Source: Heyndrickxia vini (lineage in GTDB: Bacteria; Bacillota; Bacilli; Bacillales; Bacillaceae_C). Taken from it: DNA of 64,000 nucleotides. Positions within the stretch are counted from its first letter, which is position 1. Each line of letters begins with the position of its first letter. Location: the NCBI RefSeq assembly GCF_016772275.1, contig NZ_CP065425.1, positions 2,634,653 to 2,698,652 of the forward strand, read 5' to 3'. Shown one piece after another: positions 46,385 through 55,870 of the stretch. The translations under genes and the position numbers were made by a program. The notes under the pieces are model-generated. The model ran no database searches, was not told where the DNA came from, and saw only the letters and a list, made by a program, of their open reading frames with translations.

Positions 46385-47302
46385 GTGAAAAAATTGCGTC
46401 GAGGATTAAAATGGTTAGCAATCTTAACGACGCTAGGAATGCTTTTCGTCTTGATCGGTGGAGCATTAGTTACAAAAACCGATTCCGGTATGGGATGCGG
46501 GAGATCTTGGCCACTTTGTCATGGTCAACTCTTACCAAGCCACATAACGATGAAGACTTTAATTGAATTAGCACATCGCTTTGTATCAGGTGGTGTAGGA
46601 ATTCTATTACTAATTTTATCGGTTTGGTCATGGAAAGCTATCGGCCACAAGCGCGAAACAAAATTTCTAGTGATTTTATCTTTATTCTTTTTAATATTAC
46701 AAGCACTTATTGGGGCAGCCGCAGTTGTTTGGGGACAATCTAGTTTTGTGTTAGCATTGCATTTTGGTATATCACTTATTTCATTTGCTTCGGTGTTCCT
46801 GTTAACATTATTAATATTTGAAGTGGATCAAAAATTTGATGCCTCAAAAGTTGTTTTTGATAAGCGAATGAAGTTTCATATTATCGGGGTTACAATTTAT
46901 AGTTATATTGTCGTTTACACAGGTGCCCTTGTTCGTCATACACTCTCAAGTTTAGCGTGCAGGGACTGGCCATTTTGCTTAAACGATTCGATCTCCCTTC
47001 CAACAAACATGTACCAATGGGTTCAAATGGGACATCGTTTTGCTGCAGGTATTATTTTTCTTTGGATCGCATATATAACATATTTAAGCTTTAAAAATTA
47101 CAGAAATCAGCCTGTTATCTATAAAGGTTGGTTCATAGCCTTTATTCTTGTCTGCTTACAAGTAATTGCAGGAGCTCTTATTATCGTTACAAGATTAAAC
47201 CTATATATCGCACTTGCACATGCATTATTTATCTCCTGCCTTTTTGGCTTGCTAAGTTATTATCTATTATTGATCGGTAGAAGTAATAAAAATATGGAAT
47301 AA
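46385..47302 (+). CDS. ctaA: Heme A synthase CtaA
   Basis: Converts heme O into heme A by oxidising a methyl group. The 305-residue protein has eight membrane helices in two similar halves. Present are [23 protein letters not shown] with the catalytic Cys pair, the heme His in LAHRFVSGG, the second-half [22 protein letters not shown] and the mirrored [11 protein letters not shown] at 46385 is used; a TTG at 46394, 6 bases behind AGGTG, gives the length seen in B. subtilis and is an equal choice. Divergent from ctaB, convergent with pycA. Confidence 0.95.
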   Translation: MKKLRRGLKWLAILTTLGMLFVLIGGALVTKTDSGMGCGRSWPLCHGQLLPSHITMKTLIELAHRFVSGGVGILLLILSVWSWKAIGHKRETKFLVILSLFFLILQALIGAAAVVWGQSSFVLALHFGISLISFASVFLLTLLIFEVDQKFDASKVVFDKRMKFHIIGVTIYSYIVVYTGALVRHTLSSLACRDWPFCLNDSISLPTNMYQWVQMGHRFAAGIIFLWIAYITYLSFKNYRNQPVIYKGWFIAFILVCLQVIAGALIIVTRLNLYIALAHALFISCLFGLLSYYLLLIGRSNKNME

Positions 47303-47374
47303 CTAGAAAAAATATAAAAAATAAAACACGTACAGACAACTGTACGTGTTTTATTTTTTATATTTTTTCTAGTT
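47301..47374. terminator. Perfect 35-bp inverted repeat, ctaA / pycA bidirectional terminator
   Basis: Arms 47301-47335 and 47340-47374 are exact reverse complements around a 4-base loop (ACAA). The left arm begins in the ctaA stop codon; the right arm includes the last five codons of pycA (ELEKI) and its stop. GC-containing core ACGTACAG / CTGTACGT with T-rich flanks in both directions would terminate both convergent transcripts. Such arm length is far beyond normal terminators. Confidence 0.9.
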
Positions 47375-50300
47375 CTATTAAAAGATCATTTGGACTAATG
47401 GATTCCCCGTTTTGGACAAATATCTCTTTGACCACTCCGGAGAATGGCGCTTGGACAGTTGTTTCCATTTTCATCGCTTCGGTAATCATGAGGTGATCAC
47501 CAGCATTGACTCTATCTCCTTTACTAACCATCACTTTAATAACCGTCCCTGGCATAGTTGCCCCGATTTGTTGTTCATTTTTCGGGTCAGCTTTTACCTT
47601 ATTTGCTACAGTTGATTTTATACTTTCATCTTTAATTATTATTTCACGTGGCTGGCCATTTAACTCAAAATACATAATTCTCGTTCCATCTCTTCTAGGT
47701 TGTCCGATTGAAACTAATTGAACAAAAAGTGTTTTTCCTTTTTCTATTTCTACCTCAATTTCCTCGCCCAGTCTCATACCATACAGGAATGTTGGTGTAT
47801 CAATGACGGAAACATCACCAAATAGTTCAACGGTTTTCACATAATCTAAAAATACTTTAGGATATAAAGCGTAAGAAATCGTTTCGTGGTCATTAACTTC
47901 CCTGCCTATTTCTTTAGACAATGTGTCTTTAAGACTGGAAAGATCAACACTCTCCATTAATTCTCCTGGACGAATGCTAATTGGATTTCTATCCTTTAAA
48001 ATCACTTTTTGTAGCTCTTTTGGAAATCCACCGACTGGTTGCCCTAAATATCCTTGAAACAATTCCACAACTGAATCTGGAAAGTCTATTTTTAATCCAC
48101 GTGTATAGACATCTTCTTCAGTTAGATTATTTTGCACCATAAATAAAGCCATATCTCCAACTACTTTTGAAGAAGGGGTTACCTTTACTATATCCCCAAA
48201 CATACGGTTTACAATTTGGTACATTTCTTCCACTTCATCCCAACGCTCTCCAAGCCCTACTGCTTTCGCCTGTTGCATGAGATTGCTATATTGTCCACCC
48301 GGCATTTCATGTCGGTACACTTCTGTGTGTGGTGAATTCATTCCACTTTCAAAGTCACTATAATATTTTCTTACGTCTTCCCAATAATTTGTAAGCTTTT
48401 CCGCGGCATCAATATTTATTTTCGGTTTTCTTTCTGTTCCTTCCAATGCATAATATAATCCATTTAAACTGGGCTGTGATGTTAAGCCCGCCATTGAATT
48501 TAGTGCTACATCTACAATATCCACACCCGCATCAATGGCTTTCGCATATGTGTAAAGTCCATTCCCACTTGTATCATGTGTATGCAAATGAATTGGAATA
48601 TCTATTGTTTCTTTTAATTCAGATATAAGTTGATAAGCTGCTTGTGGTTTTAATAGACCAGCCATGTCTTTAATAGCAAGAATATGTGCTCCTTGATTTT
48701 CTAACTCTTTTGCCAAGTTTTTATAGTATTGAATATTATATTTAGTTCTTATAGGGTCATTGATGTCACCAGTGTAGCAAATTGCTGCTTCGGCAATTTT
48801 TCCGGTTTGTCTAACAGCATCAATGGCAACTTCCATTCCTTTTATCCAATTCAAACTATCAAATATTCTAAAAACATCAATTCCCGCATCTGCAGACAGT
48901 TTGGCAAATTCGCGAATAATATTATCCGGGTAATTTTTATACCCTACCGCATTTGAACCTCTAAAAAGCATTTGAAAAAGAACATTTGGAACCCTTTCTC
49001 TTAATTCCTTCAAACGCTGCCATGGGTCTTCCTTTAAAAATCGATATGCCACATCGAATGTAGCTCCTCCCCACATTTCTAAAGAAAATAGTTCTGGAAG
49101 TAATTTAGAAGTCGGTTCGGCGATTTTTCTAATATCCTGTGTTCTTACACGTGTTGCGAGTAATGATTGGTGGGCATCACGAAATGTTGTATCAGTCAAT
49201 AATACTTCTTTTTGCGATTTAATCCACTTTACTAATCCATCAGCGCCATCACGGTCCAGTATTTGTTTTGTACCAGGAGCTGATTCTTCCACGAGACTAA
49301 CTTTTGGTACTCTGTTTTTGGGATATAATGGCTTTTCTTTATGCTCAATTCCCGGAAATCCATTAATCGTAACATTGCTAATATAAGAAAGCATTTTCGT
49401 TCCGCGGTCACGGCTGGCAGGAAAGTCAAAAAGTTCCGGAGTTGAGTCAATAAAAGAAGTGTCATACTCACCCGTAATAAAATTTTCATGTTTCACTACA
49501 TTAATAAGGAAAGGTATATTTGTTTTTATTCCCCTAATTCTAAATTCCTTCAGATTTCGTACCATTTTTGCTACCGCTTTTTCAAATGATGGAGCTGATG
49601 TAGATAATTTTACTAATAGGGAATCATAAAATGGTGTAATAACTGCTCCTTGGAAGCCATTTCCTGCATCAAGTCGTACACCAAAACCACCACCGGAACG
49701 GTAAGCCATAATTTTCCCGGTATCAGGCATGAAATGATTTAATGGATCTTCAGTTGTTACCCTAGATTGAATAGCAAAGCCATTGATCGTGATTTTATCC
49801 TGTTCCGGAATACTCACAATTTCGCTATGTAATTGATGGCCTTCCGCAATTAAAATTTGAGACTGAACAATATCAATGCCAGTGATCATTTCCGTGATTG
49901 TGTGTTCTACTTGGACACGTGGATTAACTTCAATAAAATAAAATTCATTGTCCGCTACTAAAAATTCCACCGTACCAGCATTCACATAATTGACGTTTTT
50001 CATTAAATTAACTGCTGCTTGGCAAATATCCTTTCGCAACTCTTCAGTAAGCGATACACATGGTGCTACCTCAACTACTTTTTGGTGGCGTCTTTGAACA
50101 GAACAATCCCTTTCAAATAAGTGAACTATATTACCTTTTGAATCACCTAATATTTGAACTTCAATATGTTTAGGATTTTTAATAAATTTTTCTACATAAA
50201 CCTCATCATTTCCAAATGCGGCTTTTGCTTCTGACTTAGCGCGATTAAATGCTTCAGTCACTTCCTCGGCATGATTAACAATCCTCATCCCACGACCGCC

Positions 50301-50798
50301 ACCGCCTAATGATGCTTTAATGATAAATGGATATCCATGATGCTGACCGAATTTTTGTACTTCTTCAAGAGAAGAGACTGGACCGTTACTACCTGGAATA
50401 ACTGGAATATTGGCAAGAATCGCTTGCTCCTTCGCTTTAACCTTATCACCAAACATATCTAAGTGATTTGTATTTGGACCAATAAAAGTTATTCCCTCTT
50501 CTACACAACGTTTTGCAAATTGAATGTTTTCAGAAAGAAATCCATACCCCGGGTGGATGGCATCTACATTTGAACTTTTCGCAATTTCAATAATTCCTTC
50601 AATATCTAAATAGGCATCTATTGGTTTTTTCCCTTCACCAACTAAATATGCTTCGTCCGCTTTGTAACGATGATAAGATCCCGAGTCTTCTTTAGAATAA
50701 ATGGCTACCGTCCGAATATTTAATTCTGTACACGCTCGAAAAACTCGAATCGCTATTTCTCCTCTGTTCGCTACCAATACCTTTTCAATTTTTTTCAT
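47358..50798 (-). CDS. pycA: Pyruvate carboxylase
   Basis: Anaplerotic, biotin-dependent enzyme making oxaloacetate from pyruvate. The 1146-residue chain carries in order: biotin carboxylase with ATP-grasp (ASLGGGGRGMR, IEVNPRVQVEHTITE), the carboxyltransferase TIM barrel starting LLTDTTFRDAHQSLLATRVRT with ALNSMAGLTSQPS, the tetramerisation region, and a biotinyl domain with EAMKMET near the C-terminus. ATG at 50798 (MKKIEKVLVANRGE) follows AAAGGGGAG; the upstream in-frame ATG has no site. Between ftsW and ctaA as in B. subtilis. Confidence 0.98.
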   Translation of the reverse strand: MKKIEKVLVANRGEIAIRVFRACTELNIRTVAIYSKEDSGSYHRYKADEAYLVGEGKKPIDAYLDIEGIIEIAKSSNVDAIHPGYGFLSENIQFAKRCVEEGITFIGPNTNHLDMFGDKVKAKEQAILANIPVIPGSNGPVSSLEEVQKFGQHHGYPFIIKASLGGGGRGMRIVNHAEEVTEAFNRAKSEAKAAFGNDEVYVEKFIKNPKHIEVQILGDSKGNIVHLFERDCSVQRRHQKVVEVAPCVSLTEELRKDICQAAVNLMKNVNYVNAGTVEFLVADNEFYFIEVNPRVQVEHTITEMITGIDIVQSQILIAEGHQLHSEIVSIPEQDKITINGFAIQSRVTTEDPLNHFMPDTGKIMAYRSGGGFGVRLDAGNGFQGAVITPFYDSLLVKLSTSAPSFEKAVAKMVRNLKEFRIRGIKTNIPFLINVVKHENFITGEYDTSFIDSTPELFDFPASRDRGTKMLSYISNVTINGFPGIEHKEKPLYPKNRVPKVSLVEESAPGTKQILDRDGADGLVKWIKSQKEVLLTDTTFRDAHQSLLATRVRTQDIRKIAEPTSKLLPELFSLEMWGGATFDVAYRFLKEDPWQRLKELRERVPNVLFQMLFRGSNAVGYKNYPDNIIREFAKLSADAGIDVFRIFDSLNWIKGMEVAIDAVRQTGKIAEAAICYTGDINDPIRTKYNIQYYKNLAKELENQGAHILAIKDMAGLLKPQAAYQLISELKETIDIPIHLHTHDTSGNGLYTYAKAIDAGVDIVDVALNSMAGLTSQPSLNGLYYALEGTERKPKINIDAAEKLTNYWEDVRKYYSDFESGMNSPHTEVYRHEMPGGQYSNLMQQAKAVGLGERWDEVEEMYQIVNRMFGDIVKVTPSSKVVGDMALFMVQNNLTEEDVYTRGLKIDFPDSVVELFQGYLGQPVGGFPKELQKVILKDRNPISIRPGELMESVDLSSLKDTLSKEIGREVNDHETISYALYPKVFLDYVKTVELFGDVSVIDTPTFLYGMRLGEEIEVEIEKGKTLFVQLVSIGQPRRDGTRIMYFELNGQPREIIIKDESIKSTVANKVKADPKNEQQIGATMPGTVIKVMVSKGDRVNAGDHLMITEAMKMETTVQAPFSGVVKEIFVQNGESISPNDLLIELEKI

Positions 50799-50847
50799 AC
50801 AGTATGTCTCCCCTTTGCATGATCTTCGATGGATTAGTAATTGTAAA

Positions 50848-52059
50848 TTAATGTACCTTAAATCCACGATTATTAAATTTCGAATTTACAAAAGTAGTAG
50901 TCTCTTCTTTTTTCTTATACTTATCTTCATACTTTACAAACATTGATACATTGACTAACACACCTAATGAAGCTGATAAAAGAAGCAGTGAAGAACCGCC
51001 ATAACTAATCAATGGTAATGGAACCCCTGTAATGGGTATTAATCCCGACACCCCTCCTAAATTAATAAAGGTTTGAATACCAATCATACTTGAGATTCCG
51101 ATTGATAGTAGACTTCCAAATGGATCTCTGCATTTTACCCCTATATATATTCCTCTTAAAACGAGGTAGGATAAACCAATAATGACAAAACCCACGCCAA
51201 AAATTCCTAGCTCTTCCGCAATGATAGCCATAATAAAATCAGTATGTGGCTCGGGAAGATATCCAAGCTTTTGAACGCTTTGTCCAAGACCTAACCCCTT
51301 CACACCACCAGACCCTAAGGCCAAGTATGAATTGTATAATTGAAACCCTTCATCTGCTTGACTTTTGAAAGGGTCCATATAACCCGTAATCCGTGCCATT
51401 TTATTTTTTGTAAATATTTCATCCTTTTTTAATAAAAATACGGGAGAAAGGAGTAAGACAACAATTAATCCCAAACTTAAAAGTTTCATCATCGTCTTCA
51501 TTTTCATTCCCGAACAAAGCAAAATCGTTAGTCCTATTGCAAAAATTATGGAGGCAGTACCAAAATCAGGCTCAATCGCTATCAAGAAACAAACAAAGAT
51601 TAAAAATAATAAAGGTGGAATGACTCCTTTATTAAATTGATCAATATAAGACTGCTTTTTCGCATAAACTGCAGATAGGTATATGATTACACTTAACTTT
51701 ACAAACTCTGATGGCTGAATCATGCTTGTCCCGATTTTAAACCAGCTTTGAGCATTATTTGAGTTATGACCAAACAGGCGAATCCCGATAAGAGCTGCAA
51801 CAGATATAAGCATAATCGTTCCAAGAAACTTATTGCTTTTATATATTTTATATGGAAAAAAAGCGGTAATGATAAAAGCAATTAGTGACAATATGAAACT
51901 TTTTAATTGTTTCATATAAAAGAAATCGCTGCTATAACCGTATTTTTGTACAGCAACCACCATGCTTGCACTGTATATCATGACTAATCCAAATAAACAT
52001 AAAAGTATGTACACGATGACAAGTGAATAGTCATAAGACTTTAAGATTTTTTTTAACAT
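50848..52059 (-). CDS. ftsW: Septal peptidoglycan polymerase FtsW
   Basis: SEDS glycosyltransferase that polymerises lipid II at the septum with PBP2B. A 403-residue protein with ten membrane helices. It has the conserved MYSASM at helix 1, QPSEFVKL, the extracellular loop with RITGYMDPF and GLGLGQSVQKLGYLPEPHTDFIMAIIAEELG, and the GLIPITGVPLPLISYGGSS block. Position beside pycA distinguishes it from SpoVE at 5.5 kb. The C-terminal tail is short and basic. Confidence 0.95.
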   Translation of the reverse strand: MLKKILKSYDYSLVIVYILLCLFGLVMIYSASMVVAVQKYGYSSDFFYMKQLKSFILSLIAFIITAFFPYKIYKSNKFLGTIMLISVAALIGIRLFGHNSNNAQSWFKIGTSMIQPSEFVKLSVIIYLSAVYAKKQSYIDQFNKGVIPPLLFLIFVCFLIAIEPDFGTASIIFAIGLTILLCSGMKMKTMMKLLSLGLIVVLLLSPVFLLKKDEIFTKNKMARITGYMDPFKSQADEGFQLYNSYLALGSGGVKGLGLGQSVQKLGYLPEPHTDFIMAIIAEELGIFGVGFVIIGLSYLVLRGIYIGVKCRDPFGSLLSIGISSMIGIQTFINLGGVSGLIPITGVPLPLISYGGSSLLLLSASLGVLVNVSMFVKYEDKYKKKEETTTFVNSKFNNRGFKVH

Positions 52060-52180
52060 AATAACCTTCCAATCCTTTAGTCTATTAAAAGATATTCTTC
52101 AATAATTTTTTATTTCCTGCTTATCAAAAGAAATTTAAAAAAAGTATACAGAAAAAATAACTCTTTACTCCTATTTTACA

Positions 52181-52220
52181 AAAAAACTCAAACAATTTCT
52201 GTGAACTGTTTGAGTTTTTT
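52181..52220 (-). terminator. Terminator after ylaN
   Basis: Stem AAACTCAAACA / TGTTTGAGTTT with a 12-base loop, directly after the ylaN stop codon; T-rich on the minus strand. Confidence 0.8.
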
Positions 52221-52222
52221 AA

Positions 52223-52507
52223 TTATGATTTTTTTGTGGATGCTTCATGTAAGGCAGTAAGTTCTCGTTCTAATGAATCGAGTAGTTCCTTACCATCCTT
52301 CTCTTCCACCAAGCCTAGTCTGACTGCAAAATCTATTTCACGGGATAGGCCAAACATTTGTGTATCCAATACTTCTTCATATAATGGACATTGGGGCATC
52401 GTTAAATTATCCATTTGGACTTTAATTAAGCGCAAAATTTTCTCTGCGTCCACCCTTAAAAGAGAATAGGCTTTTTCCCGGTGATCCATTTTAATTTCAG
52501 ACGCCAT
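52223..52507 (-). CDS. ylaN: YlaN family protein (UPF0358)
   Basis: A 94-residue helical protein: [60 protein letters not shown] is the family core, with one conserved Cys. YlaN is essential in B. subtilis under low iron, and recent work in S. aureus reports iron binding and relief of Fur repression. The ATG is behind GGGGG. It lies between ftsW and the divergent ylaL as in B. subtilis. Confidence 0.93.
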   Translation of the reverse strand: MASEIKMDHREKAYSLLRVDAEKILRLIKVQMDNLTMPQCPLYEEVLDTQMFGLSREIDFAVRLGLVEEKDGKELLDSLERELTALHEASTKKS

Positions 52508-52669
52508 ATAGATCCCCCCAATTTACGAACAAATAGACAATCTTATCTAAAAATTTTACTCTGAAAATAAGCAAAATGCAAGGATTAAGAGTATTAATTT
52601 TCATACCTTTATTTTCTCATATAATTTTGTTTTAGGAAACTTTTTTCATTATGAAAACGTTAGGAAAAT

Positions 52670-52698
52670 GTGACAAGTTCATTTTTTCAGAGTATACT
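52670..52698 (+). promoter_or_regulatory. ylaL: Sigma-A-type promoter of ylaL
   Basis: GTGACA (52670-52675) and TATACT (52693-52698) with a 17-base spacer, about 26 bp before the ylaL start. Five of six -35 bases and five of six -10 bases match the vegetative consensus. Confidence 0.6.
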
Positions 52699-52723
52699 TT
52701 TACTATGTAAGGAGGCAAAATAG

Positions 52724-53215
52724 ATGATTATTCCAATTAAAGGAAATATTAAATTTCCAATTACTTTAGATGCCGGGACTTGGATATTTGATGACCGTAA
52801 ATTAGACTTAACTACATATTTTGATAATAAGAATACGGGTATTGACGAGGATGAAGAATATACAAAAAGTGTTGGTAAATTTTTTGATCGTGAAATTAAA
52901 GAAGGCGCTATTTCACCTCCAACACTAAAATCTGAAAAGAGATTTTTGAAAGAAAGACTTTTAACTGGTACATTCGGCATTAAATTTGAACCTTTTTTAA
53001 AAAATGCTGAACCTCTCGAAAGTGCTACTACACTTATAATTGAAACAAACGATGAAGAGGTACGAATCCCTATCAGTGAAGCATATGACCTTATTATTGC
53101 TTTTTCAAAAGAAGGGAAAGCTCTAAAAGAGGATGGACCAGTGCATATTTTATTTGAAGACGGTTCTAATAAAGATCAACCAATAAAATATGTCAAAGGT
53201 TTTCGCGTAGAGTAA
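52724..53215 (+). CDS. ylaL: YlaL-like hypothetical protein
   Basis: A 163-residue soluble protein with an acidic profile. The N-terminal half reads PIKGNIKFPITLDAGTWIFDDRKLDLTTYF, followed by charged helices and a C-terminal alpha/beta part (TTLIIETNDEEVRIPISEAYDLIIAFSKEGK). It matches YlaL by position between ylaN and phoH and by divergent orientation; the function is unknown. The ATG follows AAGGAGG, behind a good vegetative promoter. Confidence 0.85.
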   Translation: MIIPIKGNIKFPITLDAGTWIFDDRKLDLTTYFDNKNTGIDEDEEYTKSVGKFFDREIKEGAISPPTLKSEKRFLKERLLTGTFGIKFEPFLKNAEPLESATTLIIETNDEEVRIPISEAYDLIIAFSKEGKALKEDGPVHILFEDGSNKDQPIKYVKGFRVE

Positions 53216-53235
53216 TCTTTAATATGTTATTGCAG

Positions 53236-53265
53236 CAACAGAATGGTCAACAAACCATTCTGTTG
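53236..53265 (+). terminator. Hairpin after ylaL
   Basis: A perfect 12-bp stem CAACAGAATGGT / ACCATTCTGTTG with a 6-base loop, 20 bp after the ylaL stop. The tail TGTATTTAA is only weakly U-rich. Confidence 0.6.
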
Positions 53266-53305
53266 TGTATTTAACGATAGTATGAAATTCATCTTAATTT
53301 AATTT

Positions 53306-54634
53306 TTATAGAAGGTCCGCCGCCAATTGAGCTAATCCAGATCTTTCTCCTTTCATTAATTTAATATGTCCCGCTACAGCTTGATCCTTAAACTTTTCAA
53401 GTACATATGTCAATCCGTTATTGTATTCGTCTAAATATGGATGATCAATTTGTTCAGGATCGCCCATTAATACAATTTTACTTCTTTCTCCCACTCTTGT
53501 TAAAATCGTTTTTACTTCATGCTTCGTTAAATTTTGAGCTTCATCAATGATAATAAACTGATCCGGTATACTTCTTCCACGTATATAGGTTAAAGCTTCC
53601 ACTTCAATTGACCCCATCCCCGCTAAAATAGCTTCTAATTCACCTGGTTTTTTTGTATTAAATAGATATTCCAAATTATCATAAATCGGTTGCATCCAAG
53701 GTCTTAATTTCTCTTGTTTTTCACCAGGTAAATATCCCAAATCTTTTCCTACTGGTACGATTGGACGTGCGACAAGTAGTTTTTTGTAGGAATGTAGATC
53801 TTCGGTTTGCATCAATCCGGAAGCCAGTGCAAGAAGTGTTTTTCCAGTGCCCGCTTTCCCAATCATTGTTACAAGATTAATGTCTTGTCTAAATAGTAAT
53901 TCCATCGCCATGGTTTGCCCGACATTTCTTGGTTTAATTCCCCAAATTGGCTCATGGTTATAAACTAATTTTCGTACGACCTTGCCAGTTTTATCAACAA
54001 TTCCAATCGCCGAAGATGAACTTCCTAACGCATCTTTCATAATTAAAAATTGATTGGGGTAGAAAGGATGATGTGTAATTTCCGATAAAGCTAATTCGCC
54101 TTTTTCATAAAATAAATTCAATAAATCAATATTTATATAAATTTCGAGTAACCCTGTATATATATGATCAATTTCCACCACTCGGTCGTTTAAAAAGTCT
54201 TCTGCTTGTAAACCTAGCGCATCAGCCTTAACACGTACTAGTGCATCTTTACTTACTAAAATGACAGGCCTTCCATTTTCCTTCGTAGCCTCCTCTATAG
54301 ATAAATTCTTTGCTACAGCCAATATTCGATTATCATTAGTTTTTTCAATAAATATATCTTGTAATTGTTGAAATGATCGATGATTTAATTCGATTCTAAG
54401 TACCCCACCATTTTCAAGTGGAATCTTTTCATGGAGCTTTCCTGCTTTTCTAAAGCTGTCAATCAATTTGGATACTTGTCTGGCATTACGTCCAATTTCA
54501 TCCATATACCTTTTTTTCGAATCAACTTCTTCTAGCACAACAGCCGGAATGACGATTTCATTATCTTCAAAAGAAAATATGGCATTCGGATCCTGTAATA
54601 AGACATTTGTATCTAATACATATATTTTCTTCAA
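53306..54634 (-). CDS. ylaK: PhoH family PIN-ATPase protein YlaK
   Basis: A 442-residue fusion of an N-terminal PIN nuclease domain (VLDTNVLLQDPNAIFSF, conserved acidic residues; residues 1-140) and a C-terminal PhoH ATPase/helicase domain (about 235-442) with Walker A GKAGTGKTLLALA and Walker B FIIIDEAQNLT. PIN-PhoH proteins (PhoH2) are proposed RNA helicase/ribonucleases. TTG start, 7 bases behind AGGAGG. It lies between ylaJ and ylaL. Confidence 0.94.
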   Translation of the reverse strand: MKKIYVLDTNVLLQDPNAIFSFEDNEIVIPAVVLEEVDSKKRYMDEIGRNARQVSKLIDSFRKAGKLHEKIPLENGGVLRIELNHRSFQQLQDIFIEKTNDNRILAVAKNLSIEEATKENGRPVILVSKDALVRVKADALGLQAEDFLNDRVVEIDHIYTGLLEIYINIDLLNLFYEKGELALSEITHHPFYPNQFLIMKDALGSSSSAIGIVDKTGKVVRKLVYNHEPIWGIKPRNVGQTMAMELLFRQDINLVTMIGKAGTGKTLLALASGLMQTEDLHSYKKLLVARPIVPVGKDLGYLPGEKQEKLRPWMQPIYDNLEYLFNTKKPGELEAILAGMGSIEVEALTYIRGRSIPDQFIIIDEAQNLTKHEVKTILTRVGERSKIVLMGDPEQIDHPYLDEYNNGLTYVLEKFKDQAVAGHIKLMKGERSGLAQLAADLL

Positions 54635-54771
54635 ATTGATGCCTCCTGCTCCTTATTGGATTATTGTATAATATGAACTTTTTCTACTTCCTGTTCATTT
54701 GAAGTGGACGGACATTGCTAAAATATATGAACAAATGAATAAAGATAGAAGAAAATTGCACACTAATTAAA

Positions 54772-54910
54772 GAAAAGCGGAATCGCCTTGGTCAGCCCCG
54801 ACAAGCAAATGTTCAAAACCAAAGGAAGTCCGCTCTTTGACTTCATTTGGTTTAGGTTATTTGACCTCGAGGGGCTAGGCGATGCAGCTAGACATCTAGA
54901 AAAGCGGAAT
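54772..54910 (+). repeat. Dispersed hairpin repeat element (about 139 bp)
   Basis: Bounded by direct copies of GAAAAGCGGAAT (54772-54783 and 54899-54910). Inside it folds as nested stems: CGCCT...AGCCCC (54784-54799) with GGGGCTAGGCG (54871-54881), and AAACCAAA (54816-54823) with TTTGGTTT (54846-54853). GC content is higher than the surroundings. It looks like the repeats with GCGGAA ends and GGGGCTAGGCG cores scattered between genes in several Bacillaceae. This is the only copy in the window. The rest of the phoH-ylaJ gap (54635-54771, 54911-54953) shows only the ylaJ ribosome binding site. Confidence 0.7.
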
Positions 54911-54953
54911 GGATTGGAGTACTTTGAGAATAGATTAAATGAGGTGAATGTAG

Positions 54954-55553
54954 TTGAAAAAAATAGGATTGCTTCTTTGTACTACTATTTTATTAAGTGC
55001 ATGTGCAAACAATGAGGCTGGACAAAGAAAAAATAGCAATAATATCACTCCAAGAACGATATCTGTTAAAGATAGCAATATTAAAAGTGTCGACAGAAAA
55101 ACAGGACAACAAATTTCACAACGACTTGTAGACCTTGCCGTCAGCGTACCTAACGTGAAAGATGCAACAGCAGTAGTATTCAGTAATTATGCTCTTGTTG
55201 GGATTGATGTTGACGATAATATTGATCGTTCTAGAGTTGGATCCATTAAGTATTCGGTTGCAGAAAGCTTAAAACATGATCCATACGGCGCAAATGCAAT
55301 TATCGTTGCCGATCCTGATTTTACGCAGCGTCTTCGTGAAATTGGACAAGATATTCGTGATGGTAAACCTGGGCAAGGAATTATCCATGAACTTGCAGAT
55401 ATTGCAGGAAGACTGATGCCAGAAATACCGAAAAATATCATAGAACCAAAAAATCCGCAAGGCGGTACGGAAACACCTAAACAAGAATTAAATCAATCGG
55501 AAGATAATAAACTTGAAAAAGAGCAAGAAAACCAATCAAATAATAAAAAATAA
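54954..55553 (+). CDS. ylaJ: YhcN/YlaJ family sporulation lipoprotein
   Basis: A 199-residue lipoprotein: the signal peptide ends in LLSAC (lipid Cys at about residue 16), then a Ser/Asn-rich spacer and the YhcN/YlaJ domain (ISQRLVDLAVSVPNVKDATAVVFSNYALVGIDV ... VAESLKHDPYGANAIIVADPDFTQRLREIG). The tail is rich in Glu, Asn and Lys. Family members are located in or around spore membranes. TTG start behind GAGGTG. The upstream repeat element replaces any obvious promoter. Confidence 0.93.
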   Translation: MKKIGLLLCTTILLSACANNEAGQRKNSNNITPRTISVKDSNIKSVDRKTGQQISQRLVDLAVSVPNVKDATAVVFSNYALVGIDVDDNIDRSRVGSIKYSVAESLKHDPYGANAIIVADPDFTQRLREIGQDIRDGKPGQGIIHELADIAGRLMPEIPKNIIEPKNPQGGTETPKQELNQSEDNKLEKEQENQSNNKK

Positions 55554-55633
55554 AGAAATACAAACCGAAAATTTCCTCACTTTCATTTCCATGTTATACT
55601 AAAAAAAACGGTTTAAACTCGGGGTGTAACTGA

Positions 55634-55828
55634 ATGAAAGTAAAATGTATTTTATGCGAAAAAATAAATGATATAAATGACGATTCCATTATGGCAAAAC
55701 GACTTCGCAATCGTCCAATTCATACCTATATGTGCGATGAATGTTATCAAAGAATAACTGAGAAAACGACTGCAAGAATCGCTTCACGACAAGAATCCGA
55801 ATCACATAACGAATCTAATGATATATAG
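55634..55828 (+). CDS. ylaI: Zinc-ribbon-like protein YlaI (DUF2197)
   Basis: A 64-residue protein with two cysteine pairs, CILC near the N-terminus and CDEC at about residues 35-38, fitting a small zinc ribbon. The C-terminus is charged and probably disordered. The function is unknown. The ATG follows GGGGTG. It converges on ylaH through a shared terminator, as in the B. subtilis order. Confidence 0.9.
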   Translation: MKVKCILCEKINDINDDSIMAKRLRNRPIHTYMCDECYQRITEKTTARIASRQESESHNESNDI

Positions 55829-55833
55829 AATAA

Positions 55834-55870
55834 AAAAAACAAATCCACCAATTAGGTGGATTTGTTTTTT
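55834..55870. terminator. Bidirectional terminator, ylaI / ylaH
   Basis: A 12-bp stem AACAAATCCACC / GGTGGATTTGTT with a 5-base loop and A/T runs on both sides. Confidence 0.85.

Noticed and set aside
52651-52668. cre-like ATGAAAACGTTAGGAA before ylaL
   Set aside because: Only the left half fits the cre consensus; the right half lacks the required WC pattern.
54788-55015. A frame crossing the repeat element into the ylaJ start
   Set aside because: It lies in non-coding repeat DNA, has no ribosome binding site, and is in another frame from ylaJ.
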